Shown in pieces: positions 1 through 6,145 of a DNA stretch of 11,263 nucleotides. Numbering within the stretch: position 1 is the first letter of the stretch; every line of letters starts with the position of its first letter. The DNA is from Paenibacillaceae bacterium UBA6304 (lineage in GTDB: Bacteria; Bacillota; Bacilli; Paenibacillales; Paenibacillaceae), in NCBI GenBank assembly GCA_002439285.1, contig DJTQ01000253.1, positions 1 through 11,263 on the forward strand. Direction: 5' to 3'. The notes beneath the pieces were generated by a model. It was not told where the DNA came from, did not search any database, and worked only from the letters and a program-made list of their open reading frames with translations. Made by a program: the position numbers and the translations under genes.

Positions 1-84
1 AGCCTCAGTGGAAAGCAGCCTAATACTTCTGCAGCACAAGCGACTACTACTGCTTCCACCAAGGAAGAGAGTGTGGGGAAATAA
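1..84 (+). CDS. 3' end of an unidentified gene (partial)
   Basis: Frame 1 is open from the window edge to a TAA at 82-84 and gives 27 residues, SLSGKQPNTSAAQATTTAST followed by KEESVGK. The tail is rich in Ser, Thr and Ala, like a flexible C-terminal linker. No domain is visible and the family cannot be named. The open frame could be chance over such a short length. It would be convergent with the minus-strand vanZ-like gene, and the repeats at 106-391 lie between the two stops. Confidence 0.4.
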   Translation, partial: SLSGKQPNTSAAQATTTASTKEESVGK

Positions 85-105
85 TTTGCTCCTGGGGATC
101 GGGGT

Positions 106-182
106 TACTGGGGCTCATGTGCTACTGAGGCTCGTGAGCTACTGGGGCTCATGTGCTACTGGGGCTACCGGGGCTCCGGGGC
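106..182. repeat. GC-rich tandem repeat, 17-bp then 9-bp units
   Basis: Three 17-bp units (106-122, 123-139, 140-156) follow TACTGGGGCTCATGTGC; the first and third are identical and the middle one differs at four bases. They run into shorter units TACTGGGGC (157-165), TACCGGGGC (166-174) and TCCGGGGC (175-182). The core TACYGGGGC is shared by both unit lengths, so the array looks as if it grew by slippage from a 9-bp core. No open frame of note crosses it. It could vary in copy number between strains. Confidence 0.8.
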
Positions 183-207
183 TCTAGTTCTCCTAGTACT
201 CTAATTC

Positions 208-391
208 TTACGGACACCACAGCCCTTAAGCACCCGTATTTCGCAGGTTTCCGTTTCTAACGGACACAGCAGCCGCTAATCGTCACAATTATCGTTGCAA
301 TCAGCTCATATCCACCATTTAAGGTCTCTGGTGGCCGTTAGATTTTAAAACACTCAAAAAAGCAGACAATAACGGCCTCCATGTCCGTTAA
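208..391. repeat. Four copies of a 22-nt imperfect palindrome
   Basis: Copies lie at 208-229 (+), 258-279 (+), 319-340 (read on the minus strand) and 370-391 (either orientation). The plus-oriented form is TAACGGACACMRCAGCCSTTAA, with TAACGG at one end and CCGTTA at the other, so each copy can form a 5-6 bp stem. Starts are 50, 61 and 51 bp apart. On the minus strand the 370-391 copy is followed after a few bases by TTTTTTT (rc of 355-361), so this copy could end the transcript of the VanZ-like gene whose stop is at 421. This looks like a short interspersed repeat family. Confidence 0.7.
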
Positions 392-420
392 GAGCAATGG
401 ACTATCCGCAAAGTCGAGGC

Positions 421-1485
421 CTATTCCGAAAGACTAACAAGTACCGCTTGAGCTACTGCCGGATTATCGCTGGATAACCAAACCATGACGGTTGGAGTTT
501 CCCCCATGGATTCCAGCATAGCAGCGAAATCGAAATTCGTTCTCTCTTCATACTTGCTGATCACGGTATTCTTATTCGTGCTAATATGCCTGATGAATAC
601 TTTAGTTGCCTCATTTATTTGTAAATGAACATACTCCTCGTCCGTCTCATTCACGCCGGTTAATTGCATATGATTAGGATTCTTGTAAACGGTGATTTCA
701 TTGCTCTCCGCACCTGCCAAATCTCCAAACAAATCGACCTCGTCTTCATTCCATCCCGCCAGAACCTCTTCATTTTCATTGATATAACTGACCTTGGACG
801 CCGCCGGGAAAGGCAACAAACCAGGATCGAACATCCTGATTGCGACTCCTCCTAGAAGCCCTGCAAGCATAAAGAAGCCGATAACCGCCGTCAGGAAACG
901 ATTATTGGAGAACGTTTTTTTTCGAAACCATTTATATAGGCCGATACCTATAGCTCCGCCGGTGAAATTCAGCAGAATATCGTCCACATCGCTGCTCCCG
1001 AGAGCTAAGACATATTGAATGATTTCAAGTGAAAACGAGGTAAAGAGTAGCCAAAGAAATGAATTACGAAGAGAACTTTTGTTAGCTGCATAAGCTATAA
1101 AAATCCCGTAAGGAACAAAAATAGCAATGTTCCCTCCTATATTCGTCCATGCCCTTGCCATATCCATACTTTCACTTGTAGCAAATTCGATGATCGTACG
1201 AAAGGGAATCCAATTAATACTTCTTAAAAACATCGGCCTTGAATGAAACAAAGCTGAAAATGGAATCGTTTTGAACATAATAATGTTTATTGCTATTAAA
1301 ACATAGGCGATGAAGATCGAGTAAAATATGGCGAGCAATAAATTGCTGGTACCTGCCTTCCCCTGGCGGTCTCCCCATCTACTGCTCCTTGAGGAATCCA
1401 CGTTACAATCACACCTTTCTTTAGATCCTTTTTCCGTTCCTAAACATATGCTTTCATCAAATAGAACACGAATATCTCGAATCAT
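421..1485 (-). CDS. VanZ-family membrane protein with C-terminal extension
   Basis: This 354-aa protein has about five membrane segments (roughly residues 49-71, 117-133, 142-163, 169-186, 197-217). The VanZ signatures are NIGGNIAIFVPYG (115-127) and SLEIIQYVLALGSSDVDDIL (152-171), followed by LNFTGGAIG (172-180). VanZ itself gives low-level teicoplanin resistance by an unknown mechanism; most homologues have no assigned role. After the last helix comes a soluble domain of about 135 residues (220-354), which makes the protein about twice the usual VanZ length. The ATG start at 1485 has AAAGG 12 nt upstream. A GTG at 1401 (residue 29) has an almost identical upstream sequence and would place the first helix about 20 residues from the N-terminus, so it is a real alternative. 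The gene stands alone, isolated from the upstream operon by the terminator at 1539-1569. Confidence 0.85.
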   Translation of the reverse strand: MIRDIRVLFDESICLGTEKGSKERCDCNVDSSRSSRWGDRQGKAGTSNLLLAIFYSIFIAYVLIAINIIMFKTIPFSALFHSRPMFLRSINWIPFRTIIEFATSESMDMARAWTNIGGNIAIFVPYGIFIAYAANKSSLRNSFLWLLFTSFSLEIIQYVLALGSSDVDDILLNFTGGAIGIGLYKWFRKKTFSNNRFLTAVIGFFMLAGLLGGVAIRMFDPGLLPFPAASKVSYINENEEVLAGWNEDEVDLFGDLAGAESNEITVYKNPNHMQLTGVNETDEEYVHLQINEATKVFIRHISTNKNTVISKYEERTNFDFAAMLESMGETPTVMVWLSSDNPAVAQAVLVSLSE

Positions 1486-1538
1486 TTGTTACATCAACCT
1501 TTCCGCCTGATGAACAGATCGGATTATTAAAATCAAAA

Positions 1539-1569
1539 GCCCCTCTGAGAAATGAACTCTCAGAGGGGC
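1539..1569 (-). terminator. Rho-independent terminator of the 4629-1644 operon
   Basis: A perfect 12-bp inverted repeat (1539-1550 with 1558-1569, GCCCCTCTGAGA/TCTCAGAGGGGC) encloses a 7-nt loop. Read on the minus strand, the stem is followed by TTTTGATTTTAATAA. On the plus strand no T-run follows. It lies 75 nt past the stop of the toroid-protein gene and upstream of the VanZ-like gene, so it insulates the two transcripts. Confidence 0.88.
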
Positions 1570-1643
1570 GCCGCTATTTCAGAGAATCGAGATCAAGACA
1601 GCTTAGTTGATCAGTGTCTAGCATCATCGGACTATACTTATTA

Positions 1644-2543
1644 CTAAATCCGCCCGTAAGCCCTTAGCGTCTTTAGATTCTCTACGGTCAGCCAGCCCCG
1701 CCATTCCTGGTGCCCGGCTACGCTGACGGCCGGGAAGGAAATGTCCCATCCGCCGTCTTCCTGCTGGTTGCCGATCATCCAGTCGAGATGCAGGTTAAGT
1801 TCTTCAGGCTGGATCAACCTTGAAGCATAAGAGTCCGGGGCCGGTGCATAATCTAATACCTTGTGCACATAGCCTTCAGCGTGCGGATTCTTCTCGATCC
1901 CGTTCGGACCGGCCAGCCAATCATCGAGCTCAAGCTTATGCTTAGCAGCCCGATGATCCGCATCCACCGCCGCATTTCCAAGGAAGGACATCCACTGCAC
2001 CGCATCGTGGTAATCGCCCGGCACAGATGCCTCGAAGCAATCCCACAGGAAAGAAACATTCTTCACGAACCAATCTTCATTCAAAAAGTTCGTACGCACA
2101 CGTTGTCCCAGCAGCATCCCGATGATGCTACCCGTAGGATTGAGCGAAGCAACTCCGTCCTGCTCCGTAGTCCACCAAGGGGCATGAGGATAATCGTTGA
2201 CCTCGGTCGTGGCTCTGGGCAATCCGCCATTCCCCAGCGTGATTCCCTTTAGGTAAGCCAGCACGCCATCCATAAGGTCGCTATCCCAGCCTTCGACTTC
2301 CTTGATGACCATCAAAGCCGTCTCTGTCGTGACCGGCTGGCTTTGCGGACAGCGCATGTCCGGCTCCAGTGCATTCCCGAAGCCGCCGTCGGGATTCTGA
2401 TATGAGCGCAGCGCATGCAGTACCTGTTCCTTGCCCCCATTCTCAAAATGATAGGCAAAGCGCATCCGATCCAGCAGCCTCGCACTGCTATATATAAATT
2501 TGCGGGCATGTTCAAGTACTTCCGTTTGTTTGTGATCCACCAT
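1644..2543 (-). CDS. Alpha/alpha-toroid (prenyltransferase/squalene-oxidase-repeat-like) protein
   Basis: From the ATG at 2543 this gives 299 residues. QNPDGGFG at about 49-56 and QQEDGGWD at about 260-267 are QW-like motifs of the alpha/alpha-barrel fold shared by squalene cyclases, protein prenyltransferases and related non-enzymatic proteins. Helical, Trp-rich segments lie between them. The DxDD acid motif of class II cyclases is not visible and no prenyltransferase zinc site is obvious, so a catalytic role is not supported; a carbohydrate, lipid or protein ligand is possible. AGGGG 5 nt before the ATG supports this start. A TTG at 2573 would add 10 residues and overlap the upstream stop as TTGA, behind a GGGGTG that could also serve. 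It is the last gene of the operon started by the WYL regulator. Function unknown. Confidence 0.8.
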   Translation of the reverse strand: MVDHKQTEVLEHARKFIYSSARLLDRMRFAYHFENGGKEQVLHALRSYQNPDGGFGNALEPDMRCPQSQPVTTETALMVIKEVEGWDSDLMDGVLAYLKGITLGNGGLPRATTEVNDYPHAPWWTTEQDGVASLNPTGSIIGMLLGQRVRTNFLNEDWFVKNVSFLWDCFEASVPGDYHDAVQWMSFLGNAAVDADHRAAKHKLELDDWLAGPNGIEKNPHAEGYVHKVLDYAPAPDSYASRLIQPEELNLHLDWMIGNQQEDGGWDISFPAVSVAGHQEWRGWLTVENLKTLRAYGRI

Positions 2544-2569
2544 TTTATCCCCTTCCCCTCTTTCCCTAT

Positions 2570-3658
2570 TCAAAGTGGCACCCCATTGTATCTCAGTATC
2601 GCATGATGGTTCGAATCATAACCTTCCCTCACTGCACAAATGGCTTCATCCCGACGCGCTGCGGCCTTTTCCTCCGGTAAATCCAGTACGATATCTTCGA
2701 TATCGTAGTCCTTGAATCCCCAATGACCGGTTACCGCACCTTGGAACACTCCGTCAACCAATAAGTATTGCAGTACTTCAAGGCCATGATATCGCTTCTT
2801 AAGCTCGTCAAGTTCGGCGCGAACGAGAAAATCCGACTTATCCAGCATCCAGATTCTTTTCGGAACAGACGGGAGACCATCATCTACCGCAAGCGAGTCA
2901 GTCAAAATAATATCCCCTTCGCAAATCAGGCCGGTGCCCCAGCCCTCCACTTCGGTTCTGATCAATCGGCCTCGCTCCAGAAGTCCTGCTACAAGAGTAC
3001 CGACTTGCTTACCCGTCCAGCCGCTCCAACTTTTCATCTGCGCTTCCGTCGCGAACACCATCGCTTCCGTAAATCGGAGCACGACTTCTTCCATCGCTTG
3101 TAGACGGCTTTTCGGATCTTTCGGAATATCAAACCATTCTTCGGCAAAATCCAGCCAGCCCGTGTCCCAATCGGTATCGGTTTGCTGTTCGTAAAGGATA
3201 AAGGCCTTTTGGAATTCCTCCAGGGCTTTGCCGATGTCTCCCGCCCGATAAGGTAGCTCCTCTTTCAACTGGTCTTTGGATAGACCCCCGGATTCCTGAA
3301 TCAGCGCCAAAATCTCCTGATGAATGACTCCCGATCGGGTCATTTCTTTCTTGAACGCCGTAGCATACAGCTTCAAGTCCGCCTCCAGCACATAAGCGAT
3401 ACGTCCGCCTTGGAAGCGAGCCTTCACCAGTTCCCCCCGTTCCCGAATGGCCGACGATACCGCGAAATCGGGATAGATCGTGCGATGAACAAGCCGAGGA
3501 GGGTCTCCCGGACGGGTAAAATGAACCGGGGACACCGGCTGAAGCCTGCGGAACAATGCCTTGTAGGCATCCTCATCCCCCGGGCTTATGAGCGGATACG
3601 CAAGTCCCTGTCTTTTTAGCCTTTCACCTAAAATAACATCTTGCTTCCATTGCTTCAC
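2570..3658 (-). CDS. AlkZ/YcaQ-like winged-helix protein (putative DNA glycosylase family)
   Basis: 362 residues from a GTG start at 3658, which has AAGGAGG 7 nt upstream and 20 nt after the previous stop. The pattern resembles the HTH_42/AlkZ family: LKRQGL near the N-terminus, LVHRT...ELVKARFQGGRIAYV with ADLKLYATAF at about 56-102, winged-helix-like segments in the middle, and LEVLQYLLVDGVFQGAVTGH near the C-terminus. Family members such as E. coli YcaQ (AlkZ) unhook DNA interstrand crosslinks by base excision. The catalytic QxQ or QxD motif expected early in the protein is not visible; the nearest match is LQPVSP at 39-44. The protein may therefore be a non-catalytic or divergent member. 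Family assignment is from memory of sequence patterns, so it is moderate. It sits between a WYL regulator and a toroid protein in one operon. Confidence 0.65.
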   Translation of the reverse strand: MKQWKQDVILGERLKRQGLAYPLISPGDEDAYKALFRRLQPVSPVHFTRPGDPPRLVHRTIYPDFAVSSAIRERGELVKARFQGGRIAYVLEADLKLYATAFKKEMTRSGVIHQEILALIQESGGLSKDQLKEELPYRAGDIGKALEEFQKAFILYEQQTDTDWDTGWLDFAEEWFDIPKDPKSRLQAMEEVVLRFTEAMVFATEAQMKSWSGWTGKQVGTLVAGLLERGRLIRTEVEGWGTGLICEGDIILTDSLAVDDGLPSVPKRIWMLDKSDFLVRAELDELKKRYHGLEVLQYLLVDGVFQGAVTGHWGFKDYDIEDIVLDLPEEKAAARRDEAICAVREGYDSNHHAILRYNGVPL

Positions 3659-3678
3659 GCCGCTTCCTCCTTATGTCC

Positions 3679-4629
3679 TTATGCATCGTATCTCTCCATC
3701 AGTTCCGCCGCCCGCTGCCTTAACAAGTCCCGCAGCAACCGGGGTTCTAGCACCTTGGCATCCATACCTAAGCGAAAGAAAAAGTCAATCGCCCAATTCC
3801 ATTCTGAAGGTGGACAGTCAAACCCAACCTCCCACTCTTCATCACCTGTCTGTCTGACAAGTTGTCCAATGTCGGGATCCTGCTCCGCTTGGAGGGCTCC
3901 CCGATAGGTGAGTTTGGCGAGGATCCGGATCGCCTGTCCAGAGGATGCGTTGCCTTTGCCACCGGATTCCTGCCGAGCCGCCCTCGCTTCCAAACCTGCG
4001 GCTTCCTCAGCAGCCAACTGCGCCATCTCCTCGATCCGATCCACCCGGAACGTCCGCGTCTCTTCATGGTGGTGAGAGTAAGCCTCACAATACCAAAACC
4101 CGTGCGCTGCATAGACACGGACTGGACGCAAATCCAAATAGCGCCGATAATTTTGCGAACGATACAGCACATGCAACCAGGTACCTTCGGCCGCATATTT
4201 CATCAGCGCGCTTAAATGTGGCGTCCGGCTGCGACGATCCGGTACTTCCAATCCGATATGCGCGAGCCACGGGGCGATTTCATCCAGCGTCTGCTCCGGC
4301 AGTGCGGACCGGATCTTGTCCGCCACCGTCCATCTGGCCTGCTGGAACGGACCATTGCTATATTTAGTCATCCCTTCCAGGGCAATCAGCAGCGTCAACG
4401 ACTCGTCGGCGGTAAGCTGCAGGGGCGCCAAACGGTAGCCTTCCATTAGGCGGTAGCCCCCGCCCGGGCCGGACACAGCATATAGGGGCACGCCCATCTC
4501 CGATAGGGCCTGCATATCACGCAGCACCGTCCGCTTGGATACTTCAAGCTTGTCCGCCAGTGATTGGGCGGTTTCCGCTCGTTGCTGGAGCGCCATTACA
4601 ATCGCCATCATCCGGTCCATTCGCTTCAT
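3679..4629 (-). CDS. YafY-type transcriptional regulator with HTH and WYL domains
   Basis: 316 residues. An N-terminal winged helix (about 1-62) has the helix-turn-helix SLADKLEVSKRTVLRDMQAL (23-42) and the wing GPGGGYRL (54-61). A WYL domain follows at about 148-205 (WLHVLYR...RYLDLRPVRVYAAHGFWYCEAY, then TFRVDRI), with WYC in place of the classical W-Y-L, and a C-terminal WCX-like region to the end. WYL proteins sense ligands, in some cases single-stranded DNA or nucleotides, and act as repressors or activators; PafBC controls a DNA-damage response in mycobacteria. GGGAGGAA lies 12 nt before the ATG. It heads the operon that continues with the AlkZ-like and toroid genes and has a perfect inverted repeat 45 bp upstream, consistent with autoregulation. 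Confidence 0.92.
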   Translation of the reverse strand: MKRMDRMMAIVMALQQRAETAQSLADKLEVSKRTVLRDMQALSEMGVPLYAVSGPGGGYRLMEGYRLAPLQLTADESLTLLIALEGMTKYSNGPFQQARWTVADKIRSALPEQTLDEIAPWLAHIGLEVPDRRSRTPHLSALMKYAAEGTWLHVLYRSQNYRRYLDLRPVRVYAAHGFWYCEAYSHHHEETRTFRVDRIEEMAQLAAEEAAGLEARAARQESGGKGNASSGQAIRILAKLTYRGALQAEQDPDIGQLVRQTGDEEWEVGFDCPPSEWNWAIDFFFRLGMDAKVLEPRLLRDLLRQRAAELMERYDA

Positions 4630-4673
4630 GTCTGTTCAATTCCTCCCGGTCAAATTCACCTTACCATGACATG

Positions 4674-4693
4674 GGTGACAACAGACTGTCACC
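4674..4693. promoter_or_regulatory. Candidate operator, GGTGACA-N6-TGTCACC
   Basis: A perfect 7-bp inverted repeat with a 6-bp spacer lies 45 bp upstream of the WYL regulator start. A third TGACA half-site (CATGACATGG) lies on its gene-proximal side (4665-4674). On the minus strand the left arm overlaps TTGTCA, a 5/6 match to a sigma-A -35 box, although no good -10 follows. An operator that overlaps the operon promoter fits autoregulation by the WYL protein. This is inferred from position and symmetry alone. Confidence 0.6.
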
Positions 4694-4958
4694 AATTTCG
4701 AAGGTTCTCTCTTTACTTTTCTCCAAAGCGCTTCCGATTCCTACCAACTTCGAAGCGAATTCTGATTGGATGATTTCCAACATTAATCCCCGTAAAGCAC
4801 TCCTCTGCCGATGACTACGGCATATTCATGGGAGTTAATCCAACGAAGGCCGATAAGTGCGGGAATTACGGACATTTTCATTGGAAATACCCCAATCAGC
4901 GCTGCTCGCTGTGCCGTCTGTAACCGGGAATTCCACTGCTTCCAGGACATGCAAAAAA
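4694..4958. other. Gene-poor stretch between the WYL operon and the csp terminator
   Basis: I find no convincing gene here. A 55-codon minus-strand frame (4783-4950) starts with ATG but has no ribosome binding site, and the bases directly upstream are the csp terminator. Open plus-strand frames have no ribosome binding sites and run antisense into the csp gene. No tandem repeat, tRNA-like fold or promoter stands out. Confidence 0.5.
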
Positions 4959-4982
4959 AACACAGCCCGTTAGAGCTGTGTT
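4953..4982 (-). terminator. Rho-independent terminator of the cold-shock gene
   Basis: AACACAGC (4959-4966) pairs perfectly with GCTGTGTT (4975-4982) around an 8-nt loop. On the minus strand the stem is followed by eight T (rc of 4953-4960). It lies about 60 nt beyond the stop of the cold-shock gene. A smaller hairpin, TCCGG-TAAC-CCGGA at 5020-5033, sits between the stop and the terminator. Confidence 0.88.
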
Positions 4983-5040
4983 CTTCATTATCGTGCTTGG
5001 AACCAAACTTTATAAGTGATCCGGTAACCCGGAAGTGGTC

Positions 5041-5238
5041 TTATAATTTGATTACGTTAGCAGCTTGAGGACCACGGTTGCCGTCCGTAATTTCGAACTC
5101 AACAGCTTGGCCTTCTTCTAGTGTTTTGAAACCGTCGCCTTGAATTGCGGAGAAATGAACGAATACGTCTTCGCCGCCTTCAACCTGGATGAAGCCATAG
5201 CCTTTTTCTGCGTTAAACCATTTTACTGTACCTTTCAA
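5041..5238 (-). CDS. CspA/CspB-family cold-shock protein
   Basis: This 65-aa protein is the full length of a single cold-shock domain. It carries RNP1 KGYGFI (12-17) and RNP2 VFVHF (25-29), the aromatic and basic residues that bind single-stranded RNA and DNA, plus KWFN at 6-9 and GPQAANV near the end. The family acts as RNA chaperones that melt structure in mRNAs, in the cold or constitutively. The start is TTG at 5238, preceded by AGGAGG with 8 nt spacing; no in-frame ATG exists near this point. It is a monocistronic gene with a clear promoter (5285-5313) and terminator (4953-4982). The family is certain; which csp paralogue it is cannot be told. Confidence 0.98.
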   Translation of the reverse strand: MKGTVKWFNAEKGYGFIQVEGGEDVFVHFSAIQGDGFKTLEEGQAVEFEITDGNRGPQAANVIKL

Positions 5239-5260
5239 ATGAACAACCTCCTAAAAATAA

Positions 5261-5276
5261 TCGTCATCATTGACGA
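5261..5276 (-). promoter_or_regulatory. Small hairpin at the 5' end of the csp mRNA
   Basis: TCGTCA (5261-5266) pairs with TGACGA (5271-5276) around a 4-nt loop. From the -10 box, transcription should start near 5278, so this stem would sit within the first bases of the message. The predicted leader is only about 40 nt, much shorter than the roughly 160-nt thermosensor leader of E. coli cspA. A stabilising 5' stem is a plausible role, not a shown one. Confidence 0.4.
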
Positions 5277-5284
5277 ATACCCAT

Positions 5285-5313
5285 ATTATACTCTATGCCA
5301 AAACACAATGCAA
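5285..5313 (-). promoter_or_regulatory. Sigma-A promoter of the cold-shock gene
   Basis: On the minus strand TTGCAT (5313-5308), a 17-bp spacer and a perfect TATAAT (5290-5285) form a near-consensus housekeeping promoter. The transcript would begin about 40 nt before the TTG start codon. Confidence 0.85.
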
Positions 5314-5368
5314 CGTGTCATTTCCGCTGAAATTTCCCCGCTTTTTCTTTAAGAAACCCTATATTCAT

Positions 5369-5397
5369 TTGCTTTCCTAAAGGGGGTGAGTTATCAT
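5369..5397 (+). promoter_or_regulatory. Possible sigma-A promoter of the 77-aa gene
   Basis: TTGCTT (5369-5374), a 17-bp spacer and TATCAT (5392-5397, 5/6 to TATAAT) lie 84 bp upstream of the next plus-strand gene and diverge from the csp promoter. The -35 match is weak. The spacer contains AAAGGGGGTGA (5379-5389), which by itself would look like a strong ribosome binding site with no normal start codon after it. The promoter reading explains the bases without a non-standard start. Confidence 0.4.
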
Positions 5398-5481
5398 TTT
5401 ACATAAAAATACTTCATTTAAGCAGACAAATCTGACTTCTAGAACTTGCAGATTAAGACGCCAAGGATCGGAGCCATTGCC

Positions 5482-5715
5482 ATGATCAAAAAACACGAAA
5501 TATACAAAAGAGACAAATGGAATATGATGACTGTAGAAGTTCAGGGAAAATACATCATCTTGCGTGAAATTTCCGACCAATGGGGTGAAGAGTCCCATAC
5601 CTTTCTGAGCCGTCCGGCATTAATGCAGTGGGCCCAGAACCGTTTTCCCAAAGAGGAATTCGAAGGCAAGGAAGAGGAATGGTATGACATCATGACCGCC
5701 TTCAAACAGGTGTAA
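5482..5715 (+). CDS. Conserved-looking 77-aa protein of unknown function
   Basis: The ATG at 5482 has GGAG 8 nt upstream; the frame extends further to a TTG at 5446, but no ribosome binding site supports that. The protein is soluble, with a basic N-terminus (MIKKHEIYKRDKW), a beta-rich middle (MMTVEVQGKYIILREI, 15-30), a short helical part SRPALMQWAQNRF (43-55) and a strongly acidic patch (about 57-69). There is no signal peptide or membrane segment, and I do not recognise a named family. Codon use looks like the neighbours'. A two-helix membrane protein follows 45 nt downstream, so the two may be cotranscribed. Confidence 0.8.
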   Translation: MIKKHEIYKRDKWNMMTVEVQGKYIILREISDQWGEESHTFLSRPALMQWAQNRFPKEEFEGKEEEWYDIMTAFKQV

Positions 5716-5760
5716 ATTCCTGCACTGAATCGAAAACACTAGAGAGATGGAGCCAAGCTC

Positions 5761-5940
5761 ATGGACAGTTCTAGCCTGCTTATATTCATTGTTTGCGCGT
5801 TTGCGTTAGGAGTCATACTGATTTTGACCAAGAATAGTATTCCTCCCAAGCTGCGGCGCGGCTATGCCATTGCTGCCCTCGTCATGGTAGTAATTGCGTT
5901 CTTTTTATTGGTGTACAGCTTTTTCAATATGGGCCGGTGA
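5761..5940 (+). CDS. Small two-helix membrane protein (59 aa)
   Basis: ATG at 5761 has GGAG 8 nt upstream and the frame ends with TGA at 5938-5940. Two hydrophobic helices, LLIFIVCAFALGVILIL (about 6-22) and YAIAALVMVVIAFFLLVYSF (about 35-54), are joined by a basic loop KNSIPPKLRRG (24-34). The positive loop suggests both termini face outside. No catalytic residues are visible and the function is unknown. It is too short to be kept by many gene callers, but its start signal and amphipathic layout are convincing. It lies between the 77-aa gene and pepF. Confidence 0.75.
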   Translation: MDSSSLLIFIVCAFALGVILILTKNSIPPKLRRGYAIAALVMVVIAFFLLVYSFFNMGR

Positions 5941-6016
5941 CCTGGTAAATAATAGCGGACGACAAAGGGAAAGATAGGACAATGTCTCGAATTAAAGGGA
6001 GGTTTCCTATTTTGAT

Positions 6017-6145
6017 ATGCATAGACCCCGTCTGTTCCATCTACTGCTGACTGTTTGCGTCATGACCGTCGCCTTACCCGGAGCCGGCGCAGCCGGTCAT
6101 CAGGTAGCGGCCGGTTCCGTTCACCCAAACCAAAGGAGGATTCCG
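6017..6145 (+). other. In-frame N-terminal extension of pepF resembling a signal peptide
   Basis: An ATG at 6017 opens 43 codons that run without a stop into the pepF frame. They read MHRPRLFHLLLTVCVMTVAL followed by PGAGAAGH: a basic start, a 15-residue hydrophobic core and small residues like a cleavage site. AAAGGGAGG (5994-6002) lies 14 nt before this ATG, longer than usual. It is better placed for an out-of-frame TTG at 6012, which gives only 12 codons ending at 6050. The segment could be a genuine export signal, a separate leader, or chance. Confidence 0.35.
6132..6139 (+). promoter_or_regulatory. Ribosome binding site that sets the PepF start
   Basis: AAAGGAGG is a full match to the anti-Shine-Dalgarno and lies 6 nt before the ATG at 6146. 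It is the strongest argument for cytosolic PepF beginning at MSTLPKR instead of at the upstream ATG of 6017. Confidence 0.85.

Noticed and set aside
106..391. CRISPR array
   Set aside because: Units have little spacer diversity, variable size and imperfect repeats, and no cas gene is present.
1863..2252. Plus-strand ORF inside the toroid-protein gene, and similar frames in the 2570-4630 region
   Set aside because: Each lacks a ribosome binding site and domain pattern and lies opposite a well-supported minus-strand gene.
4783..4950. 55-codon minus-strand ORF between the csp terminator and the WYL gene
   Set aside because: It has no ribosome binding site, begins inside the terminator T-run region and shows no family pattern.
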